A model generated the notes under the pieces. That model was not told the origin of the DNA and made no database searches. It was given only the letters and a program-made list of their open reading frames with translations. The translations under genes were made by a program, and so were the position numbers. A DNA stretch of 59,105 nt, from the NCBI GenBank assembly GCA_023435265.1, contig JAEYRZ010000054.1, forward strand, positions 1 to 59,105. The letters are read 5' to 3'. This document shows, piece after piece, positions 52,454-59,105 of the stretch. Within the stretch, counting starts at the first letter, position 1; the number at the start of each line of letters is the position of its first letter. Origin of the DNA: Pseudomonadota bacterium. Lineage in GTDB: Bacteria > Desulfobacterota > Desulfobacteria > Desulfobacterales > Desulfosarcinaceae.

Positions 52454-54647
52454 CGTTACGGCCCTCCTCTTCGGCAGCGGTTCGCGCGCCCGTATCCGGG
52501 CGGAGGAAGATCTGCTCCACCTGGGACAGGCGCTTAAGCCCCTCGTCGCTCAAACGGCCGCCGGCAGTTGCTGCGCTGCGGATGAATTCAAACCATTTTG
52601 GCCCGTCACGCCCGTCTCGTTGCAGCATTTCGGGAATCGATCCCACCGCCTGCTTTTCGTCCAGACGCAGCATCAGATATTGCTCGCGCACCTCATGCTT
52701 GAATTCCCCCAGGCTTTTTTTTGCGCCGTGTTCGGCTCTGATCCGTCGGAGCACCTCGAAACCTCTTTCGTCGGCCGCATTTTCCGCGATGCGGATGTAG
52801 AGCAGGGCGCGAATCGCCGCCTCGCGCGGTCCTCCCTTGTCCATTCCGGCGCGCAGCTCGTCGATGCGCCGCCCGACGAACGCCTGATGATCCGGATCCT
52901 GCCCCGGCTTGACGCGCGGCGGGGCGTCCGTTGCGCGCAGGCCCAGGAGGGCTTGCAGCCAGGGCTGTTCGTAAATGCCGAAGAACGTCTGCTCCGTCAG
53001 CATGTCGCGCCAGTCACGATAGGTATCCAGCCAGAGCGTCATCCAGCCTGAGAAAATTTTCTCCCATTGCAGGAAGGGGTTGTCGGCAGCGACCGGGCGG
53101 CGGTTTTTCTGCGCCGCTTCGGCCATTTCGGGCAGCGTCCGCATCACCGGGTTGCGGTTTGAGCAAAGCTCGTATGAAAGACGCAGCGGGTGCATGCGGT
53201 GCAGCCACTCGGCGCCCTTTGCAGTGGTCATCGCCTGCACGAGCGGTTGTGCTGTCGAGCGGTAGAGGCCATGAGTCACCTCGGACAACCGCGCGACGGC
53301 CGCAAAGCAGCGTTCGTCTTCCGGAGTGTTCCCGCCCAGGGCACGGAGGTCCGCCAGGCTTCTTTTTTCGAATCGGGAGAGATAGGCTCCGGTAACAAGT
53401 CCGGTTGTGTCGTCCTCGCCTTTTTTCTTCTCGATGATCGCTTCGTAGAGTCCGGGCGGCAGGCAGTCGATCAGGTCGATGTTGCTGGTGAACTCCTGGT
53501 GTTCCTTCTTGGCGACGCTGCCCGAAACGAAGATGCCGAGGTGGCCTATCTTCTCGTGCACCGAGTAGACGATCGTCTGGCCGGCGGCCAGGATGTCTTC
53601 ATCGCTGCCGTACAGGTCGAGGATCCATCCGAGCGCCTGCTGCGGCGGCGTGATGTTGTCGCCCCTGGAACACAGACAGATGACGGGTGAGCGGATTTTG
53701 CGCAGATCGATGCGGACGCCGTCGGCGCTGACGATGCCGGCGGTGCTGAGTTTGTTGCCTACGAAAAGATTGTCGACGATGTACTGGATCTCTTCGCCGG
53801 ACAGCATGATATGTCCGCCCCACCAGCGTTCGAAGCCGAGATAGCGGGGGCCTTCGGTGTCGATGTTGGCATACAGGTTGTATTGTTTGGTCCAATAGGT
53901 GTTTGAGGGATTGAGGTTTTCGAAGTTTTGCACCAGCCAGGCGCCGTCGAAGATTCCCTTGCCCAGATCGCTGGTCAGCGCCGCCAGCCAGCTGCCGGCC
54001 AGCATTCCGCCGGTGTAGCGCATGGGATTGGCGCCGCGTACACCCGCCCAGTAGGAGACCGGCGATCCGGCGGTCATGATCGGTCCGCAGAGTTCGGGAT
54101 GCTTGGCGGCCAGCATCATCAACGCCCAGCCTGCCTGGCAGTTGCCGATCACTACGGGTTTGCCGTCGGCTGCAGGGTTCTGCTGGCCGACCTTCTCCAG
54201 GAAAACCGCCCAGGCGTCGATAACGGCGTCGATCGTCTGATCCGGTTCGGGAAACGGGGTGAACCCGACAAAATAGGTGGGATGGCCGGCCTTCAGCGCT
54301 TCACCGATCTCGCTGTCGGCCTTGAAGCCGGCAATGCCTGGGCCGTGGCCGGCGCGCGGATCGATGACGACGAAAGGACGCTTGCGGTCGTCGATCACGG
54401 TTCCTTCGGGCGGCCTGATCTTGACGATTCCGTAATTCACGGGCCGGGGCAGCTTTCGGCCGTCCGAGATCAGATCGCTCTCGAATTGCAGCACATGGGG
54501 GACTTCTTCGGCCATGTGCTCCAGGTACTGGTTGCCGCGCCGGCGCATGACATCCCAGTACAGAACCGAGCGCTGGCCGACGTCGACCAGATAATCCAAA
54601 AGCTCCTTGTAGGGAGAAAAAGTAATATCCCTGATGTCTTTAACCAT
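52431..54647 (-). CDS. DUF3141 protein with PHA-synthase-like alpha/beta hydrolase fold
   Basis: A 738-residue soluble protein. The central part (about 100-380) resembles PHA synthases: PFVVIDPRAGHGPGIAGF, and GNCQAGWA, in which the cysteine occupies the nucleophile elbow. The C-terminal half (about 430-735) is helical and specific to DUF3141. The start at 54647 has CGAGGAGG upstream. The gene belongs to a recurrent set with Ptb, FabI and AckA. It may handle (R)-3-hydroxyacyl-CoA or act in an alternative acyl-CoA route; no function is established. Confidence 0.82.
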   Translation of the reverse strand: MVKDIRDITFSPYKELLDYLVDVGQRSVLYWDVMRRRGNQYLEHMAEEVPHVLQFESDLISDGRKLPRPVNYGIVKIRPPEGTVIDDRKRPFVVIDPRAGHGPGIAGFKADSEIGEALKAGHPTYFVGFTPFPEPDQTIDAVIDAWAVFLEKVGQQNPAADGKPVVIGNCQAGWALMMLAAKHPELCGPIMTAGSPVSYWAGVRGANPMRYTGGMLAGSWLAALTSDLGKGIFDGAWLVQNFENLNPSNTYWTKQYNLYANIDTEGPRYLGFERWWGGHIMLSGEEIQYIVDNLFVGNKLSTAGIVSADGVRIDLRKIRSPVICLCSRGDNITPPQQALGWILDLYGSDEDILAAGQTIVYSVHEKIGHLGIFVSGSVAKKEHQEFTSNIDLIDCLPPGLYEAIIEKKKGEDDTTGLVTGAYLSRFEKRSLADLRALGGNTPEDERCFAAVARLSEVTHGLYRSTAQPLVQAMTTAKGAEWLHRMHPLRLSYELCSNRNPVMRTLPEMAEAAQKNRRPVAADNPFLQWEKIFSGWMTLWLDTYRDWRDMLTEQTFFGIYEQPWLQALLGLRATDAPPRVKPGQDPDHQAFVGRRIDELRAGMDKGGPREAAIRALLYIRIAENAADERGFEVLRRIRAEHGAKKSLGEFKHEVREQYLMLRLDEKQAVGSIPEMLQRDGRDGPKWFEFIRSAATAGGRLSDEGLKRLSQVEQIFLRPDTGARTAAEEEGRNDAQQQNV

Positions 54648-54701
54648 TCGGGCCTCCTCGAAGGGCGGTTTTCGCACAGGCCGGGGCACGGACAGCCGCC
54701 T

Positions 54702-55484
54702 TCAGGCCATGATGCTCGCCCCGCCGTCCACGTAAAGCGTTTGTCCGGTGAGCCTTCTGGCGTAAGGCGTCGCCATGAAGGCGCAGGTGAACCCCACATC
54801 CATGATGTCCACCAGTTCGCCGACCGGCGAACGTTCCACTGCGTCGTTCAGCATGCGGTCGAAGTCTTTCAAGCCCGAAGCCGCACGCGTCTTCAGCGGG
54901 CCTGGCGATATGGCATGCACGCGGATCTTGCGGGGGCCCAGTTCGTAGGCCAGGTAGCGGCACACCGCCTCCAGGGCGGCCTTGACCGGCCCCATCACAT
55001 TGTAGTTGGGGACGACCTTCTGCGCTCCGTGGTAGCTCATGGCGAACATGGTGCCGCCGTCGCTCATCAACGGCGCCGTGAGTCGCGCCATGCGCACGAA
55101 CGAGTGGCAGGAAACGTCCATGGCGATGGAGAATCCTTCCGCAGAGCAGTCCAGCAGCCCGCCCTGCAGATCGGCCTTGGGCGCATAGGCGATCGAATGC
55201 ACCAGAATGTCCAGGTGCCCCCAGGCCTCCTGGATATTTCCGAAAGCCGCTTCCAATTCTCCCGCCCTGGACACATCCAACGGCATGAAAAGCGCTGCGC
55301 CAAGTTCCTCCGCCAAAGGCGCGATGTGGGGTCTGGCTTTGTCGTTCAGGTAAGTGATGGCCAGGTCGGCGCCCAACTCGCGGAAGGCCCTGGCGCACCC
55401 ATAGGCGATCGAATGGTCGTTGGCGATGCCGACCACGAGCGCTTTTTTGCCTTTCAGCACGGGTCGCGGAACGTCTATCTTCAT
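54702..55484 (-). CDS. fabI: Enoyl-ACP reductase, FabI type
   Basis: A 260-residue short-chain dehydrogenase-like NADH-dependent reductase. The N-terminal nucleotide site is GIANDHSIAYGCARA rather than GxxxGxG, as in FabI. The catalytic pair is seen in YNVMGPVKAALEA (Tyr-x6-Lys). GLKDFDRML follows, and the C-terminus is LYVDGGASIMA. Its position within the Ptb-AckA cluster suggests a role in that pathway, not only in general fatty acid synthesis. A general FabI role remains possible. Confidence 0.9.
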   Translation of the reverse strand: MKIDVPRPVLKGKKALVVGIANDHSIAYGCARAFRELGADLAITYLNDKARPHIAPLAEELGAALFMPLDVSRAGELEAAFGNIQEAWGHLDILVHSIAYAPKADLQGGLLDCSAEGFSIAMDVSCHSFVRMARLTAPLMSDGGTMFAMSYHGAQKVVPNYNVMGPVKAALEAVCRYLAYELGPRKIRVHAISPGPLKTRAASGLKDFDRMLNDAVERSPVGELVDIMDVGFTCAFMATPYARRLTGQTLYVDGGASIMA

Positions 55485-55525
55485 ATTTGGTTCTCCTTTT
55501 CGGTCGCCGGCCGAGCCGGGACAAA

Positions 55526-56704
55526 TTACTGCAGGAGGCGTCGGGTGTGCCGCGCGATCATCAGTTCTTCATTGGTTGGCACCACGAAGACGGCAACGCG
55601 GCTCGATTCACTGCTGATGCGGCCCTGCCCGGCGACATTGGCTCCCTCGTCCAGTTCCACGCCCAGCCACGCGGCGTCGCGGCAGACGCGGCTGCGGATC
55701 TCCGGACTGTTCTCCCCGATGCCGGCCGTGAACACGATGGCGTCCAGACCGCCCAGGGCGGCCGTCAAAGCGCCCAGCCAGCAGCGGACCCTGTACAGAA
55801 ACAGATCGACTGCCAATTTGGCCTGCGGCGCCCCGCTGGCAATCAGCGTGCGCATGTCGCTGGAGATGCCCGAGACCCCGAGCAGGCCGGACTTGTTGTA
55901 GATCAGGTCCAGGATCTCGCCGGCACTCATCTTGCGATACTCGGTGAGATACAGGATGACGCCGGGATCGAGCGACCCGCTGCGCGTGCCCATCGGCAGG
56001 CCGTCGACTGCGGTGGACCCCATGGTGCTTTCGACGCTGCGCCCGGCGGCGAGGGCGCACATGCTGGCGCCGCTGCCCAGATGCAGGACGATGGTCCTGC
56101 CGTCGGCTGCCTTGGGATCGATGGCCGGCAGAACCGATGCAATGTACTCGTAGGAAAGGCCGTGGAAACCGAAACGCAGGACGCCCGCCTCCCTCAGATC
56201 GGCCGGGAGGGCGTACAGCTGGGCCACGACAGGCTGTGTGCGGTGGAAGGCGGTGTCGAAGCAGGCCACCTGCGGCAGTTCGGGCGCGCGCTCCAGGGCG
56301 CGGCGGATCGGTGCCAGATTGTGCGCCTGGTGCAGAGGCGCCAGCGGAATGAATCGTTCCAGATGTTCGAGCACCTGGGCGGTCACCCGCACCGGTTCCG
56401 TGAAGGCTCTGCCGCCGTGCACCACGCGATGCCCGATGCCCAGCAGCCGGTCGTCCCCGAGTTCGGAACGCAGGTGGCCGATGAGATGGTCGATCGCTCC
56501 CTCGTGTCCCAGCTTCTCGCCGGCGGGCCAGGACTTTTCGAACTTCACGGTACCGTCCTGCGCTTTTGAAACCAGCCGCGGCGCGGTAAAAAGCCCTTCG
56601 ACCTGTCCCCGGACCGTAATTTCCAGGCTGCCGTCGCGTTCGGAGAACAGTGAAAATTTGATGCTCGAAGAGCCTGAGTTGATGACCAGGATGGCATTGC
56701 TCAT
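55526..56704 (-). CDS. ackA: Acetate/propionate kinase family (AckA-like)
   Basis: A 392-residue ASKHA kinase that makes ATP from an acyl phosphate. Motifs: VINSGSSSIKFSLF at the N-terminus, GHRVVHGG near 87, FDTAFH near 148, RFGFHGLSYEY near 180, HLGSGASMCA and GLPMGTRSGSLDPG. The start at 56704 follows GGAGAAA. With the upstream RND genes and downstream fabI it is on the same strand. The acyl group preferred (acetyl, propionyl or butyryl) cannot be read. Confidence 0.93.
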   Translation of the reverse strand: MSNAILVINSGSSSIKFSLFSERDGSLEITVRGQVEGLFTAPRLVSKAQDGTVKFEKSWPAGEKLGHEGAIDHLIGHLRSELGDDRLLGIGHRVVHGGRAFTEPVRVTAQVLEHLERFIPLAPLHQAHNLAPIRRALERAPELPQVACFDTAFHRTQPVVAQLYALPADLREAGVLRFGFHGLSYEYIASVLPAIDPKAADGRTIVLHLGSGASMCALAAGRSVESTMGSTAVDGLPMGTRSGSLDPGVILYLTEYRKMSAGEILDLIYNKSGLLGVSGISSDMRTLIASGAPQAKLAVDLFLYRVRCWLGALTAALGGLDAIVFTAGIGENSPEIRSRVCRDAAWLGVELDEGANVAGQGRISSESSRVAVFVVPTNEELMIARHTRRLLQ

Positions 56705-56769
56705 AGTTTTCTCCTTTATTGTCTTCGTGCATTGACGAGCGCAGTGCACGGAGTTGCCGGATCTGCATT

Positions 56770-58212
56770 TCAAGGAATGAAGCGGGCCTCCTTTTCCGGC
56801 TGCACGGGGACCTGCGCGGTCGCAATGGCCACCCAGCCGCCGCCCATGGCCTTGTAGATGTCGACGATCGCGCGGAAAAGAGCGTCCTGGGCGTTCGCAT
56901 ACGCGATCTCGACGTCGAACAGGCTGCGCTCGGCGTCCAGCACCTCCAGGTAACTGGTGTACCCGCCCTCGTAACGCATGCGCGCCAGGCGGGCGTAATT
57001 GCGCAGCGCTTCACGCTGCAGCGAAAGAGCCTCCAGCCGCTGGACACCTTTACTGCGGTCGAGCAGTGCGTCTTCGACTTCCCGAAAAGCATTCTGGATC
57101 GCCTGCTGATAACCGTACAGAGCCTGCTTCTCAAAGGCCTGCGCGGCTTTGACTTCACCACCGATGCGCCCTGCGGTGAAGAGGGGCACGTTGATGGGAA
57201 CGCCGTAGTTCCAGGTTTTGGTTTTGCCGGTGAACAGATCGGACAGGTCGGTGCTGACCGAACCCAGCGCCCCCGTCAGCGAGATGCTGGGAAAGTAAAG
57301 CGATTTGGCCACCCCGATGCGGGCGTTGGCGGACACGAGGGTTTGTTCGGCCAGGCGTATGTCGGGACGTCTTTCCAGAATCTCTGAGGGCAAGCCCGCA
57401 GGCACCTGTGGAAGTGCAAGCGCCTCGATCGGGAGACCGCGCAGGACAGGGCCGGGATTGCGGCCCAGCAGGATGCTCAAGGCGTGTTCGGTACGGCCGA
57501 TGGCGCGCTCGATGTCCGGGATGCGGGCCGCGGCCTCCTGGTATTGGGACTGCGCCTGGATCAGATCGATTTCCGATGTCAGGCCGCGGGAAAAGCGCAG
57601 ATCGAACAGGTCGAGGGTTTCCTTGCGGCTGCCGGCCGTTTGAACAGTGATCGCAAGCTGCTTGTCCAGGGAGAGCAGATCCACATAAGTGCTTGCGATC
57701 GCGGTGACCAGGGACAGCACCACGCTGCGGCGCGCTTCCTCGGTCGCCAGTAGTTCGGCCCGGGCGGCCTCGGCGGCGCGGCGGTACCTGCCCCAGAAGT
57801 CCAGCTCCCAGCTGGCGCCCAGGAAAACCTCGTACACGCTGTACGGGTTGTCCTGCTGCCCGAAGAACAATTCTTCGTCTTCGGTCACCCTCTGGCGCGT
57901 GGCGTTCGCACCGGCCTCGGCGAACGGGTAGAGATCGCCGCGCGCCGAAAAGTAGCGGCCGAAAAACTCTTCCACCCGCGCCGTGGCGATGCGCACGTCC
58001 GTGTTCTGCCGAAGCCCCTCGGCAACCAGGGCGTCGAGCACCGGATCGTTGAACTGCTGCCACCAGGCGGTGTTGGCCAGATCGTGGGCCTCCTGCTCTT
58101 CGAACCGCCAACGGGTCGGGTTTTCGAAGCGCGGCCGCCGGTAATCCGGGCCCACGGTCATGCAGCCGGTCACCGCAATCAGCAGAAAAGTCCACAGAAG
58201 ACCTTTATGCAT
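56770..58212 (-). CDS. RND efflux outer membrane factor (OprM/NodT family)
   Basis: A 480-residue TolC-like outer membrane lipoprotein. The signal ends at AVTGC near residue 17. The mature chain begins MTVGPDYRRP and has the DFWGRYRRAAEAARAEL and later GVAKSLYFPSISLTG segments of the family repeats. It overlaps the end of the RND pump gene by 8 bp. It should form the exit duct for the pump. Confidence 0.93.
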   Translation of the reverse strand: MHKGLLWTFLLIAVTGCMTVGPDYRRPRFENPTRWRFEEQEAHDLANTAWWQQFNDPVLDALVAEGLRQNTDVRIATARVEEFFGRYFSARGDLYPFAEAGANATRQRVTEDEELFFGQQDNPYSVYEVFLGASWELDFWGRYRRAAEAARAELLATEEARRSVVLSLVTAIASTYVDLLSLDKQLAITVQTAGSRKETLDLFDLRFSRGLTSEIDLIQAQSQYQEAAARIPDIERAIGRTEHALSILLGRNPGPVLRGLPIEALALPQVPAGLPSEILERRPDIRLAEQTLVSANARIGVAKSLYFPSISLTGALGSVSTDLSDLFTGKTKTWNYGVPINVPLFTAGRIGGEVKAAQAFEKQALYGYQQAIQNAFREVEDALLDRSKGVQRLEALSLQREALRNYARLARMRYEGGYTSYLEVLDAERSLFDVEIAYANAQDALFRAIVDIYKAMGGGWVAIATAQVPVQPEKEARFIP

Positions 58213-59105
58213 GCTGCTCTCCCTTCTCGGACAACTCTTGATGACCGGTCCCCGGGGGCAACTCGGGAGTCTCGCTGCCGATCTTGCTCCGGGAAATTTT
58301 GCCGACAACGTAAAAGGTCATGGGGATCAGGAAAATGGCGATGAAGCTGGCGGCCAGCATGCCGCCGATGACGCCTGTGCCCATCACCTGCCGGGCGACG
58401 GCCCCCGAACCCGAGGCCACGGCCAGCGGCACGCAGCCCAGGATGAACGCGAAGCTGGTCATCAGGATCGGACGAAGGCGCAGGCGCGCCCCCTCCAGAG
58501 CCGCCTCGTAGAGGGGCCTGCCCTTTTCGTATTCCATCTTGGCGAACTCGACGATGAGGATGGCGTTTTTGGCGGCCAGGCCGATGAGCATGATCAGACC
58601 GATCTGCGCGTAGAGGTTGAATTCCATACGTCGCAGCAGAATGCCGGCAAAAGCGCCGAACACGGCGATGGGCGTGCCCAGGAGCACGCTCAAGGGCAGC
58701 GACCAGCTCTCGTACTGCGCCGCCAGGATCAGGAAGACAAACAGCAGCGACAGACCGAAGATGATCGATATCGGGATACCTTCCTGGGCCTTCTTCTCCT
58801 GGTAAGACATGCCCAGGTAACCGTAGCCCAGTTCACGCGGCATCGTCTGGGCGAACACCTCCTCCAGAGCCTTTATGGCCTGGGCGCTGCTGTAGCCGGG
58901 TGCGTTGACGGCGTTGATCTGGGCCGAACGGTACAGGTTGTAGCGCATGGTGAATTCGGGCCCCCAGCGGTCCTCGATGTTGGTCAGAGTCGCCAGCGGC
59001 ACCGTCGCGCCGGATGCGTTGCGCACGTAGAATTGGCCGAGTTGTTCGGCGCTGGTGCGGTACTCGCCCTCGGCCTGCACATAGACCTGCCACTGTCGGC
59101 CGAAG
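58205..59105 (-). CDS. RND multidrug efflux pump, C-terminal part (AcrB/MexB-like), partial
   Basis: The 3' end of an HAE1-type inner membrane transporter; the start lies beyond the window. The open frame continues to the edge with GRQWQVYVQAEGEYR. Visible are the end of the second periplasmic domain, about five transmembrane segments (ISIIFGLSLLFVFLILAAQYES, split here by text, onward), and GLAAKNAILIVEFA near the middle of the fragment. The tail is cytoplasmic. It is the first visible gene of the unit leading to the outer membrane factor; a membrane fusion protein gene is expected just outside. Confidence 0.93.
   Translation of the reverse strand, partial: FGRQWQVYVQAEGEYRTSAEQLGQFYVRNASGATVPLATLTNIEDRWGPEFTMRYNLYRSAQINAVNAPGYSSAQAIKALEEVFAQTMPRELGYGYLGMSYQEKKAQEGIPISIIFGLSLLFVFLILAAQYESWSLPLSVLLGTPIAVFGAFAGILLRRMEFNLYAQIGLIMLIGLAAKNAILIVEFAKMEYEKGRPLYEAALEGARLRLRPILMTSFAFILGCVPLAVASGSGAVARQVMGTGVIGGMLAASFIAIFLIPMTFYVVGKISRSKIGSETPELPPGTGHQELSEKGEQHA

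Noticed and set aside
53928..55901. 657-codon plus-strand frame across DUF3141, fabI and ackA
   Set aside because: The minus strand carries three recognised genes with proper starts; the plus frame spans their boundaries and matches nothing.
1..59105. CRISPR array, prophage, integrase or IS transposase
   Set aside because: No regularly spaced direct repeats and no such proteins were found in any frame; only short palindromic elements are present.

Overview
The window is GC-rich, densely packed bacterial DNA. Its gene content points to an anaerobic Desulfobacterota lineage, probably near Desulfobacterales: a periplasmic uptake-type [NiFe] hydrogenase with a complete hypCDEF set, a NikK/NikL-type nickel ECF transporter, selenocysteine use, EtfAB, and an Ack/phosphotransacylase cluster. 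This placement is inferred from gene content; no 16S gene is present.

The key locus is 4683-13269. A Tat-exported hydrogenase small subunit is followed by a large subunit (5664-7313) whose frame is crossed by a TGA at 5853-5855. That TGA falls exactly on the second cysteine of the N-terminal RxCGxC motif. An 8-bp hairpin with a GGT loop lies 15 nt downstream, as expected for a bacterial SECIS. The C-terminal DPCxxC motif keeps both cysteines. This is the reverse of the classical [NiFeSe] arrangement and is the most unusual thing in the window. Downstream come a maturation peptidase that has lost two of three metal ligands, hypC, a normal maturation peptidase, hypF, hypD, hypE, an FHA protein and a lipoprotein ApbE. 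A nickel transporter (nikK-nikM-nikL-nikQ, minus strand, 22802-25595) with a possible structured leader lies about 10 kb further on and lacks its ATPase gene.

Layout: 1-1146 repeat and fdhE; 1184-4227 an ABC-type binding protein plus sensor kinase pair, the binding protein with an in-frame TGA at its lipobox cysteine; 4228-15197 hydrogenase, maturation genes, FHA and ApbE; 15565-17402 etfBA; 17540-22751 rimO, a polyprenyl synthase, pgsA, tRNA-Val and two envelope proteins; 22802-25595 nickel uptake; 25908-39989 housekeeping genes (argS, gatCA, mutL, gatB, queA) with a porin, a VCBS-type protein and several palindromic repeats; 40005-46594 a glycoside hydrolase and small envelope proteins; 46674-50966 an Mla-type lipid transport operon; 51038-56704 a Ptb/DUF3141/FabI/AckA metabolic cluster; 56770-59105 an RND efflux system cut by the window end.

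Hydrogenase, Hyp proteins and nickel import form a coherent H2-oxidation module. No selABCD, hypA, hypB, nikO or hydrogenase membrane anchor is present here, so these must be encoded elsewhere or be absent. No CRISPR array, prophage or transposase gene was seen; the mobile-looking DNA is limited to short palindromic elements.
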